Assembly (NCBI GenBank): GCA_002336735.1
Contig: DDER01000039.1
Location: 324 to 18,451, forward strand
DNA from: Candidatus Saccharibacteria bacterium UBA1949
Lineage (GTDB): Bacteria; Patescibacteriota; Saccharimonadia; Saccharimonadales; Saccharimonadaceae
Length of the DNA: 18,128 bases
Direction of reading: 5' to 3'
Shown here: one piece after another, positions 6,584-13,624 of the stretch
Numbering within the stretch: the first letter of the stretch is position 1
Layout of the letters: each line of letters opens with the position of its first letter
Notes under the pieces: model-generated
What the model was told of the DNA's origin: nothing
Seen by the model: the letters and a program-made list of their open reading frames with translations, nothing else
The model's database searches: none
Made by a program: the position numbers and the translations under genes

Positions 6584-6751
6584 TTACCAAGGAATTTTCA
6601 CCGGACTGCCTACTCCAGCTTCACAGATTCGGCAAGTTTTTCCCGAACCTCCGCAGGCGTTGCAATGAAATTTGCCGAGGCTTCCAGTCCAGCCTTGCCC
6701 GTAGCAACTCTCACATGGTTTGGTTGAGCCATGCTTGCATGTGCATGCCAT
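6584..6751 (-). CDS. 55-residue DnaJ-type zinc-finger-like mini-protein
   Basis: A small gene ending in TAA at 6586-6584. Cysteines are at residues 3, 5, 13, 16, 30, 33, 40 and 43. They form three CxxC units embedded in glycine patterns: CESCYGQG, CNACGGSG and CRICEAGVG. The first two match the CxxCxGxG repeat of the DnaJ (Hsp40) zinc-binding domain; the rest of DnaJ is absent. It could bind one or two zinc ions and act as a chaperone-like or redox-active mini-domain, but the function is unknown. The start ATG at 6751 has AGGTG 6 nt upstream; an in-frame GTG at 6760 is an alternative. It is preceded by a perfect consensus promoter and followed by the structured element at 6382-6544. Confidence 0.72.
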   Translation of the reverse strand: MACTCKHGSTKPCESCYGQGWTGSLGKFHCNACGGSGKTCRICEAGVGSPVKIPW

Positions 6752-6790
6752 TTCATTCACCTATGCGTTGTTCTGTATAGAGTCGAACAA

Positions 6791-6819
6791 ATTATAGAGG
6801 TTTGGCTCCTCTATGTCAA
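6791..6819 (-). promoter_or_regulatory. Perfect consensus sigma70 promoter with an inverted repeat filling its spacer
   Basis: On the minus strand, TTGACA (6819-6814), a 17-nt spacer, then TATAAT (6796-6791). Start is predicted near 6784, about 33 nt before the mini-protein ATG. ATAGAGG (6794-6800) and CCTCTAT (6808-6814) form a perfect 7-bp inverted repeat around a 7-nt centre, spanning the spacer and touching both hexamers. It may be an operator, or the terminator of the upstream helicase gene, whose stop is 9 bp away. Confidence 0.8.
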
Positions 6820-6828
6820 TCATAGGCA

Positions 6829-9800
6829 CTATACTTGCGTAATCAAATCATCTTCAAACGCTTTGATGCCACCAAGTGTCCTGTCATAGGCGCTGATGTC
6901 AGGAAAATCCAGGGCGTGAACGTGCTGCCACATAGCGGTGAGTAGCTGACGCGTGCGTTTGAGTTGATCTGGCTTGAATTCGAGCGTGAGCGCGCGGCAG
7001 ACGCCATCATCATCAGGCTCGACGAACTCTAGCCGTCCTGACGTGACCGTATAGCCGCGATAGGTGTGCGAGCCTTCGACGAGTAGTTTGTAGCAGTAGA
7101 GCTGTTGCTGGTACTTGTGCAACTTGGGATCCATGCGCCACGTCGAGTGAGGCCGTCCGGTTTTGTAGTCGACCACGGTGATAGTACGCGCCTGCGGATC
7201 TATCTCGAGGCGGTCAATTTTGCCTGCCATGTGGACGGTATCGATAAATACGCCCTCACGGTGAAAACTTGTCTCGGAGGTATCGGTCGGCGAGAACATC
7301 GTGCCCCGCTGCTTCAGATAGGCAGTCAGGGCATGTCTACCTCGGTCGATCAGTCGCTCGGTTTCATTAAGCGGCAAATGCTTGCTGCGAAGACGCGCTT
7401 CGAAATACTCAAGTGCGGCCGCCGCAAGAGGCAGATGCGCCGTGCGGCAGAGAGATTTCTGGAGCCAATCGAGCGTCTCATGGACGGCGTTGCCATATTG
7501 GCCGTCGATAGTCGGTGCCGATGGAAACCTCAAGATAGTATTGATATAAAACGCCATCGGTCCGCCGTAGACCAAGTCACAAAACGCGTTGAGATGAGTC
7601 GGGCTCAGTTGGTATTTGGTGATACGTTCGTTTAGCAGCGCGGATAATGCTACGTTGCCTGCGGGCGCATGTCGATCAAGCCAGTGACGCTCTAATAACT
7701 GCCGTGTTGGCTGATCAGTATCATCATACCGCACGGCCTGCCAGCGCTTCGGCAAGGTATGGGCAACCAGTGTCTCGTCATTTGTTTCGCGCTCATCGAG
7801 ATATTTCAAGCGAGTCGTCGATGAGCCGCTATAGGTGGTGGTGTGGCTTGTTAAGTAAAGTGATGATTTGGCACGGGTTAGGGCAACATAGAGAAGCCGT
7901 AATCGTTCATCATCGGTCGCACCGCTATGACGTGTTGGCGCGAGATTAGCAGGAAGCGTCAGGGCATTGGTCTTGCTGCGGCCGCTATCACCCCATAATT
8001 CATTTGTCACAGACACCAGAAAAACATGTTGCCACTCCAGCCCCTTGGCCTTGTAGACGGTCATAAGCTGCACGCTATCACTGGCGTCGATGTAGGGACT
8101 GGTATTGAGCATCATTTCGTCGGCCGCCTGGTATGCCTCAACGAGTTCTAATAGGTCGCGCACCGTCAACATATGATCGCTGTTATTTTGGCGCTCACGC
8201 AGGGTACTCCTTAGGACGATCAGATGAGAGAGCGCATCGTACATCACACTGGGTGTAGCGGCGAGATAAAAACTACGAAATGGACTGATAAATTCGGGCG
8301 CATCGCTCTCATGCGTGGTGATAGCCTGGCTACCGATAAGATAGTCGAGCACTTGTTCGCATGATTCAATTTCTGCACGCGCCGCAATGGCGGTGAGTCC
8401 GATAGCGAGGCTACGGAGACGAGGATTGGTGATAGAGAGCAATTCCCGCGTCCAGTGGAGCGGTCCATCGGCGCTTGTGCGCGTATCGGCGAGACGCCAG
8501 GAGATTGCCCAAATCTCATGCGTTGGAATTTCAAAACATTGTGCACTCAGCACCTCTGGCCACAGGCCATCTGCAATAGATTCATCGCGGCCAATCGCCA
8601 CGACGAGACGGCACAGAGCGAGCAATTCACGGATGATCGGGGTGTCGAGAATATTCTCGCGTTTTTCGTAATGCACCGATATGTTGTGCGCCGCGAGATG
8701 CGCCACGAGCGGCTCGAGAGCGCGGTGTTTGGGGGTGAGCACGGCGATCATATGAGGTGATGTACCTTGTTTGATGAGCTCGGCGATGCGTCCGGCGATC
8801 CAGCCATTCTCAGCTACGGCACTTCTAAAATCACGCCGTTCGATATGTACCGTCTGGGGGCCTGACGGGGCTGCCGAGAGTTTTTTGGTGATAGTAGGGA
8901 GGGCGTTTGTCAGGCGTTCGTCGATCTGTGTCGCTACTGCTTGAGCGGTCTGAAGAATATCGTGATGCGAGCGATAATTTTTGCTGAGATTGATAATCGA
9001 TGTGTCGCGATAATTGCGGGCAAAATCAAGCATATTCGAGTATTTGGCGCCCTGAAAGGCATAAATTGCCTGATCGTCATCACCGACTGCCATAATATTT
9101 GGTCGCCCCTCGTGTACGGGATTGTCGGTGAGGAGACAAATCAAGCGCGCCTGAGCGGCATTGGTGTCCTGATACTCATCGAGCAAGATATACTGGTAGC
9201 GTTCCTGTAGTGTGAGCCGCAAATCATCATGTGATTCGATCGCGTGAATAGCCTTGAGAATCATGTCGTCAAAATCATACAATCCCTCGCGCCGCAGAGC
9301 ACGCTCATATGACTCAAAAACATGCGCGAGGCTAGCTAGGCGCTCGTTTTGAAATCTTGCATCGATCACCAAATGACCGCGCGCATCTCGTGCCAACCAC
9401 GCGTTTTTCCATGCGGTCATGGGAGTGGATTTGCCGCTTGAGGCTGCATCTGCGAGGGCGGATTCGAGCGCGGTAGCTGCTGCTTCAGCGAGTGACCCGA
9501 GACGCGGATAAGCCGGCTCTGGCGGTATCAGCGACTTGATGAGCTGGAGGGTTTTTTGGTAGTACGGAGCCGCTTTTATGTACGTCCCCGGCATACGACT
9601 GATGCCATCAAATATTGCTACTAATCCCGTGTTGCAGGCGTGCATGAAACTATCGTTTTCGGCTGCAAGGGCGCGCATATCATCTGGTGTGAGGAGGGCG
9701 CGTTTCATCTCGCTAATAGTAGCGATGAGGTCGCGGAGGTGATGTTGTGCTTGCTTAAGTCGATCGCGGTAGGCGAGCTTGTCGACGAGAGAGCTGACGA

Positions 9801-10164
9801 TTTGATGCTTTCGCAGCGTATCGATTGGCCTGAGAAGTTCTTCATCGACGAAGTATTCGCGATGCCGCGCGATAATATCGCTACCAAAAGCGTGGTAGGT
9901 ACTGATCGTCACATCATAAGCGGGCTTGCCAATGAATTGGTGCAAGCGATCGCGCATGTTGGCCGCGCCATTTTCGGTAAATGTCAGGCACAAGATATTT
10001 TGCGGGAGCGTGTCGGTACTGCGGAGAATATGCGCAACGCGTGCGGACAGAAGTTGGGTCTTGCCTGTTCCTGGTCCTGCGAGGACGAGAAGTGGGCCGT
10101 CGATCTGATCGACAGCTATCTTTTGAGCGGCATTGAGCCCGCGATAGACCTCTTCAAACTTCAT
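6829..10164 (-). CDS. UvrD/PcrA-family DNA helicase fused to a C-terminal PD-(D/E)XK nuclease
   Basis: An SF1A helicase of 1111 residues with a RecB/AddB-type nuclease domain, probably for DNA double-strand break processing. In order: Q-motif LNAAQKIAV (10-18), Walker A AGPGTGKT (29-36), TFTENGAANMRDRL, Walker B LLDEYQDTN (327-335), GDDDQAIYAFQGA (361-373), NYRSH (396-400), YKAKGLEW and LLYVALTRAK. The nuclease core near the C-terminus has YGNAVHETL, then D984 and VVDYKTG (997-1003, D999 and K1001). The start is set at ATG 10164 (MKFEEVY), because the longer frame's 40 extra residues look non-coding and a promoter box lies 8 nt upstream of this ATG. The layout resembles mycobacterial AdnA/AdnB. 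No iron-sulfur cysteine cluster is evident. Confidence 0.92.
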   Translation of the reverse strand: MKFEEVYRGLNAAQKIAVDQIDGPLLVLAGPGTGKTQLLSARVAHILRSTDTLPQNILCLTFTENGAANMRDRLHQFIGKPAYDVTISTYHAFGSDIIARHREYFVDEELLRPIDTLRKHQIVSSLVDKLAYRDRLKQAQHHLRDLIATISEMKRALLTPDDMRALAAENDSFMHACNTGLVAIFDGISRMPGTYIKAAPYYQKTLQLIKSLIPPEPAYPRLGSLAEAAATALESALADAASSGKSTPMTAWKNAWLARDARGHLVIDARFQNERLASLAHVFESYERALRREGLYDFDDMILKAIHAIESHDDLRLTLQERYQYILLDEYQDTNAAQARLICLLTDNPVHEGRPNIMAVGDDDQAIYAFQGAKYSNMLDFARNYRDTSIINLSKNYRSHHDILQTAQAVATQIDERLTNALPTITKKLSAAPSGPQTVHIERRDFRSAVAENGWIAGRIAELIKQGTSPHMIAVLTPKHRALEPLVAHLAAHNISVHYEKRENILDTPIIRELLALCRLVVAIGRDESIADGLWPEVLSAQCFEIPTHEIWAISWRLADTRTSADGPLHWTRELLSITNPRLRSLAIGLTAIAARAEIESCEQVLDYLIGSQAITTHESDAPEFISPFRSFYLAATPSVMYDALSHLIVLRSTLRERQNNSDHMLTVRDLLELVEAYQAADEMMLNTSPYIDASDSVQLMTVYKAKGLEWQHVFLVSVTNELWGDSGRSKTNALTLPANLAPTRHSGATDDERLRLLYVALTRAKSSLYLTSHTTTYSGSSTTRLKYLDERETNDETLVAHTLPKRWQAVRYDDTDQPTRQLLERHWLDRHAPAGNVALSALLNERITKYQLSPTHLNAFCDLVYGGPMAFYINTILRFPSAPTIDGQYGNAVHETLDWLQKSLCRTAHLPLAAAALEYFEARLRSKHLPLNETERLIDRGRHALTAYLKQRGTMFSPTDTSETSFHREGVFIDTVHMAGKIDRLEIDPQARTITVVDYKTGRPHSTWRMDPKLHKYQQQLYCYKLLVEGSHTYRGYTVTSGRLEFVEPDDDGVCRALTLEFKPDQLKRTRQLLTAMWQHVHALDFPDISAYDRTLGGIKAFEDDLITQV

Positions 10165-10172
10165 CTCTATGT

Positions 10173-10181
10173 ATTGTAGCA
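10173..10181 (-). promoter_or_regulatory. Extended -10 element of the helicase gene (probably leaderless)
   Basis: On the minus strand, TG-C-TACAAT ends 8 nt before the ATG at 10164. No Shine-Dalgarno is present. Transcription would start within about 1-2 nt of the ATG. It diverges from the promoter at 10216-10243. Confidence 0.55.
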
Positions 10182-10215
10182 AACCTATGTCATGTAGGTA
10201 CGGGGCCCTTTCACT

Positions 10216-10243
10216 TTGCAACAGTCTACAGGGGTGATATACT
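10216..10243 (+). promoter_or_regulatory. Promoter of the 162-aa unknown gene (short or no leader)
   Basis: TTGCAA (10216-10221), a 16-bp spacer ending in TGA, then TATACT (10238-10243), an extended -10. The ATG at 10254 lies 10 nt beyond, so the leader would be about 3-5 nt. No Shine-Dalgarno is seen. Confidence 0.6.
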
Positions 10244-10253
10244 ATGGACAAAT

Positions 10254-10742
10254 ATGGAGAGCAACGCATTTGATGTCCTGACACTAGAGCGTACGATCAA
10301 GGATCAGTTTGGAGCATCCCTTGATATTCATACTATTATTTTGGAGCGAGCCAATGTCAGTCGTAGCGCCCAAGCAACGGTATTCTTGACTACTAAAAAA
10401 CAGCTCTACGTGTATATCCACCAAACAACTAAACTGTTACTTGGTGATGTCCAAAAGATAATCTCGCGGATGGGTCTCAGAGCTGAACTATATCTGCCGC
10501 CCAAGGGCCAGCCTCACTATTTTGATGATATTGGTATCGCTAAATTCAAAGATGTTTTCCCTGGTCGACGTAATCTTTCGGGTGATGATATTCTGTTTTA
10601 TCGTACGCTTGCTCCCTACTGTCCCTCCCTCGTCGTTATCGAAGAGGTACGTGACGGCCACATCTATTGCTATGACAGTGATGCCCGCAAGGATTGGCGT
10701 CCCGCTGCTAAGTTTGCATATCGTCGGATCAAAACGAGCTAA
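10254..10742 (+). CDS. Conserved-looking protein of unknown function, 162 aa
   Basis: I do not recognise this family. The protein is soluble, with no signal peptide or membrane segment. The N-terminal half (1-80) reads as alternating helix and strand (LERTIKDQFGAS, ATVFLTTKKQLYVYIH, GDVQKIISRMGL). The C-terminal half is rich in aromatic and charged residues (HYFDDIGIAKFKDVFPGRR, RDGHIYCYDSD, RRIKTS). The reading frame is supported by a promoter just upstream, a bidirectional terminator just downstream, and the absence of a better frame on the other strand. It diverges from the helicase-nuclease gene across 89 bp, so shared control is possible, but no functional link is shown. Confidence 0.75.
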   Translation: MESNAFDVLTLERTIKDQFGASLDIHTIILERANVSRSAQATVFLTTKKQLYVYIHQTTKLLLGDVQKIISRMGLRAELYLPPKGQPHYFDDIGIAKFKDVFPGRRNLSGDDILFYRTLAPYCPSLVVIEEVRDGHIYCYDSDARKDWRPAAKFAYRRIKTS

Positions 10743-10759
10743 TACATCGAAAAATGACG

Positions 10760-10793
10760 ATGGCCCGCACCACTGAAGTGATGCGGGCCATTT
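10760..10793. terminator. Bidirectional intrinsic terminator between convergent genes
   Basis: ATGGCCCGCA (10760-10769) pairs with TGCGGGCCAT (10782-10791). After one mismatch, CAC pairs with GTG around a TGAA tetraloop. Rightward it is followed by TTT. Leftward, a T5 run lies about 5 nt beyond the stem. It serves the 162-aa gene and the MFS gene, which converge here. Confidence 0.8.
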
Positions 10794-10814
10794 GGGAAGA
10801 GAGGAGATGATGAG

Positions 10815-12056
10815 TCAGTGCGTCTTGGTGCTTGCCCTGCACCAAGAGAATATTCCTAGTACGAGTACCGAGAACGGGATTGCCGTCCACGTCATTGCGA
10901 GGCCGATAGACACGGATGCCAAGTAGCCGTACAGTATGACCAGAATCGCACCACATGCCATCACGAGTGTCGTCACAGTACTCACAACAGTGTTGTTGTA
11001 CTTTGGATCGATATGCTGCTGGATATAGGCCATCATCAAGGATTGGCTCCACCCCAACGAGAATCCGAACCCAACATACGCGCCAATTGTCCAGTAGTTC
11101 ACGTCGACTGACAAGATGCTAGCCGCTAGGAGCGCCGGCAAAGTCGCGATGATAAAACTCAGTGGCTGGCGGTCGCGTTCTTTGACAGATGTAGCGCTGG
11201 TATATTGTCGGGCTGCACGCGTCGCGAAATACGCTACGACGATCGTCATCGCCCAGCATATGCCTATGTTACTCTCCGAAATACCTGCTGCGAGGATGGT
11301 GGGCGTAAATAGTACTGCCATAGAGGGCTGCCACACCAGCATAGACACGAGGTAGGCTACAACCCACGGCCTTGCGCCCCGATGACGGAAAATAAAGAGC
11401 ACCCCTTCTTTTGCATGGCGCATTGGGTTGGGTGTTTGACTGCCATCGACAATGAGATCGTCTACACGGAGCGCTAATATAGCTCCCGCGAGAAATGTCA
11501 ACCCGACGATACCGATGGCCGCACCGACGCCGAGCCAAGAAGCCAAGACTGGCATACCTAGCGAACTAAGCGCCATCAGCAAAAATACGAGCTGCTTTGA
11601 CTTCGTGAGCTCACGAACAAATGTCTCATGCGCCGGCATATTTGAGACTGTGGCATAATCCGAGGCATGACGGGCAAGCAGCGTGTAATTTGCGCCCATT
11701 GAGATTGCATTTCCCGCCCCTACAATTGCGTAGGCGATCAATATGGAACCAAACGTGCTCGACAGAGCAAAGCACATGAATCCGATGAACGCCATGGCGT
11801 CTCCGATAACGTTCAGCCACTTCTGGCTCAGCCAATCTGCTACTACTCCAGCTGGAACATTGAACAATAACTGGACTACGACCATGAGTGCATTCGCAGT
11901 ACCGAAGTTGCTGATGTCCAAACCATTGTGGCGGAACTGGAGGTACGCGATCGACGCAGCGAGCTGCGCTGAGGTCAATCCAATTTCCCACCTGATAAGT
12001 CGGAGACTTTTTTCTCCTGGCTCTGCGACTAGTTGCCTGGTTTTTGACATGCTCAT
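10815..12056 (-). CDS. Major facilitator superfamily (MFS) transporter
   Basis: An integral membrane secondary transporter of about 413 residues with roughly 12 hydrophobic segments. An MFS motif A-like loop, GVVADWLSQKW, falls between helices 2 and 3. Helix 1-2 sequence ISNFGTANALMVVVQLLFNVPAG is typical of drug or solute exporters. The substrate cannot be predicted. Three nested in-frame starts exist: GTG 12062, ATG 12056 and ATG 12050. ATG 12056 is chosen because a weak GAGAG lies about 5 nt before it. A strong promoter (12135-12163) gives a leader of about 70 nt. The gene runs in the same direction as the RNA methyltransferase upstream, but probably has its own transcript. Confidence 0.85.
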   Translation of the reverse strand: MSMSKTRQLVAEPGEKSLRLIRWEIGLTSAQLAASIAYLQFRHNGLDISNFGTANALMVVVQLLFNVPAGVVADWLSQKWLNVIGDAMAFIGFMCFALSSTFGSILIAYAIVGAGNAISMGANYTLLARHASDYATVSNMPAHETFVRELTKSKQLVFLLMALSSLGMPVLASWLGVGAAIGIVGLTFLAGAILALRVDDLIVDGSQTPNPMRHAKEGVLFIFRHRGARPWVVAYLVSMLVWQPSMAVLFTPTILAAGISESNIGICWAMTIVVAYFATRAARQYTSATSVKERDRQPLSFIIATLPALLAASILSVDVNYWTIGAYVGFGFSLGWSQSLMMAYIQQHIDPKYNNTVVSTVTTLVMACGAILVILYGYLASVSIGLAMTWTAIPFSVLVLGIFSWCRASTKTH

Positions 12057-12134
12057 ACTCACTCTCTGAAAAGGAAAAGGGCGTATTGGCTAAAGCGCAG
12101 TGCAAATCACTACAGGGACACAATAATGAACATT

Positions 12135-12163
12135 ACTATAAATTATTATTGAGTATAAGTCAA
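12135..12163 (-). promoter_or_regulatory. Sigma70-type promoter of the MFS gene
   Basis: On the minus strand, TTGACT (12163-12158), a 17-nt spacer, then TATAGT (12140-12135). The -35 and part of the spacer lie inside the last codons of the RNA methyltransferase gene, whose stop is at 12148-12146. Confidence 0.7.
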
Positions 12164-13582
12164 TCTATCGAGTATCACGAGGTGCTCAATATGGGGTGTG
12201 CGGGGAAAGAAATTGTAGCCGCGGTGGGCACGGATGCCATAGCTTGCGGCGAGGAGAGCAATATCGCGAGCTTGGGTGACGGGGTTGCAGCTGAGGTAGA
12301 TGATACGGGGCGGACAGACTTCGAGGAGGCGCTCGATGACATCCAAGTGGAGGCCGGCGCGCGGCGGATCGATGATGACAATCATATCGCTTGTGATATA
12401 TTCGAGAGCTTTTTCGCTTGGCGCGAGGATTGCCTGGGCCGTATCTTCTCTGCCGAGCGCTGCGATATTGCGGCGCATTTCGCGTACCGCGTCTTCGTTG
12501 ATCTCGACTAATGTGACGTTTTTGCCGCCGACGGTGAGGCCGATTGAGCCGACGCCCGCATAGAGATCGAGGATAGAGGTTGTGGCAGTCAGGTGAGCAT
12601 CCTGCCGTTCAAAAACGGCTTCGCGTGGGAATTTTTTCGAGTACGCATCGTTAAAATTCACCGGCTCCAGATGTTTTTGATCAGCAAGATACTCGCCTGA
12701 CTCGTTCACCCATTCTTTAATGTCGCTGAGGGCTTGTTCGTAGACAGGTATATTGACCTGGAAGAATCCTTCGGTGGCATAACGAAATGGTACGCCGAGG
12801 ATAGAGTCAGTCAGGATGATATGGCCAAAACTTTCGAGGCGTTTAGTGATACGACTAGCGGGGCTGCGGGGATCGCTATAGATGATTTCTCCGCCCAGGG
12901 CTGGCAAGTGCGCGGCTTCATCCGGTGACATCAGATCTTTTATCTCATCCTTGATATATAGTTGCCAGACACAATTGCCAGCTTGATCGCAGCGGATCAG
13001 CAAGGTTTTGAGATTACGGGCAGTCACAGGTTTAGTGCGGAGTAAGTTGCGGACAGCTATCGCTAGGCTATTGATCTCTGGCTGTAGTAGCGATGAACCA
13101 TCGACGACGATCTTCCCCTTTGAACCGCGTCGGAAAAATGCGAGATCTAGCGTCTCGTTATTATCCTCCCCTGCACCACCATACCAGCTAAATTCGACCT
13201 TATTACGATATTCGTACTCACGACCATCAGTATAGACGTCGATTACCTCGGGCAGTACGATGTCATGAAGTTCAAATGCCTCCTCGATAAGAGCGGCCTT
13301 GTAGTGCTGCTCAGTATCAAAACTCATGATCTGCCAAGGGCTCGTCGACAGATAGCTCTCGGGGTCTTGGGGCGGGACGCGCTCCGGACTTGGTATGTTT
13401 ATGCCCGTCACGATAGCCTCGCAGTAGGATGATTTCTGCTTGACAATGACGGCTGCAACTTTTTCGCCTGGCAGTCCACCCCAAACAAATAGCTTCTTGC
13501 CATCAGAAAGCGTGGCCATAGCCTGGCCGCCGCCTACTATTTTTTCAAGCTGGATCGTGACTGTTCGAGGGGTATGATTCAC
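12146..13582 (-). CDS. TrmA/RlmD-family RNA (uracil-5-)-methyltransferase lacking the Fe-S cysteines
   Basis: SAM-dependent enzyme that methylates C5 of uridine in rRNA or tRNA. It has 478 residues. An N-terminal TRAM-like domain (VTIQLEKIVGGGQAMATLSDGKKLFVWGG...) is followed by a central domain. The SAM-binding site is ILDLYAGVGSIGL, then TLVEINEDAV. The catalytic region is IIDPPRAGLH, then LSCNPVT with nucleophile C432, and the general-base segment FPRTPHIEH with E466. Where RlmD-type proteins have CGGCQ, this protein has TSPWQ, so the [4Fe-4S] ligands are missing. An unusually long linker (about 290-335) precedes the SAM motif. The start is GTG at 13582, with an extended -10 six nt upstream. 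Exact substrate unknown. Confidence 0.9.
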   Translation of the reverse strand: MNHTPRTVTIQLEKIVGGGQAMATLSDGKKLFVWGGLPGEKVAAVIVKQKSSYCEAIVTGINIPSPERVPPQDPESYLSTSPWQIMSFDTEQHYKAALIEEAFELHDIVLPEVIDVYTDGREYEYRNKVEFSWYGGAGEDNNETLDLAFFRRGSKGKIVVDGSSLLQPEINSLAIAVRNLLRTKPVTARNLKTLLIRCDQAGNCVWQLYIKDEIKDLMSPDEAAHLPALGGEIIYSDPRSPASRITKRLESFGHIILTDSILGVPFRYATEGFFQVNIPVYEQALSDIKEWVNESGEYLADQKHLEPVNFNDAYSKKFPREAVFERQDAHLTATTSILDLYAGVGSIGLTVGGKNVTLVEINEDAVREMRRNIAALGREDTAQAILAPSEKALEYITSDMIVIIDPPRAGLHLDVIERLLEVCPPRIIYLSCNPVTQARDIALLAASYGIRAHRGYNFFPRTPHIEHLVILDRLTYTQ

Positions 13583-13588
13583 CTATCA

Positions 13589-13597
13589 ATAGTAGCA
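13589..13597 (-). promoter_or_regulatory. Extended -10 element of the RNA methyltransferase gene (probably leaderless)
   Basis: On the minus strand, TG-C-TACTAT ends 6 nt before the GTG at 13582. No Shine-Dalgarno is properly spaced. The TGC lies at the edge of the inverted repeat at 13595-13624. Confidence 0.45.
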
Positions 13598-13624
13598 TAT
13601 AGCGAAAATAGTAACGCTATATGC
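13595..13624. repeat. Perfect 10-bp inverted repeat over the pilin stop codon
   Basis: GCATATAGCG (13595-13604), a 10-bp centre, and CGCTATATGC (13615-13624). It covers the pilin stop codon (13617-13619) and reaches the downstream gene's -10 region. No U-tract follows on either strand, so an operator or mRNA-end stem is as likely as a terminator. Confidence 0.6.

Noticed and set aside
6481..6780. 99-codon open frame on the plus strand
   Set aside because: It is the reverse shadow of the cysteine-rich mini-gene and the hairpins. The minus strand has the promoter, Shine-Dalgarno and a recognisable motif pattern.
9640..10179. 179-codon plus-strand frame
   Set aside because: It lies antisense within the helicase domain, whose motifs are all intact on the minus strand.
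10244..10273. Nine-codon plus-strand frame starting at the ATG just after the TATACT box
   Set aside because: It ends at a TGA after nine codons and overlaps the real start at 10254 in another frame; there is no support for a leader peptide.
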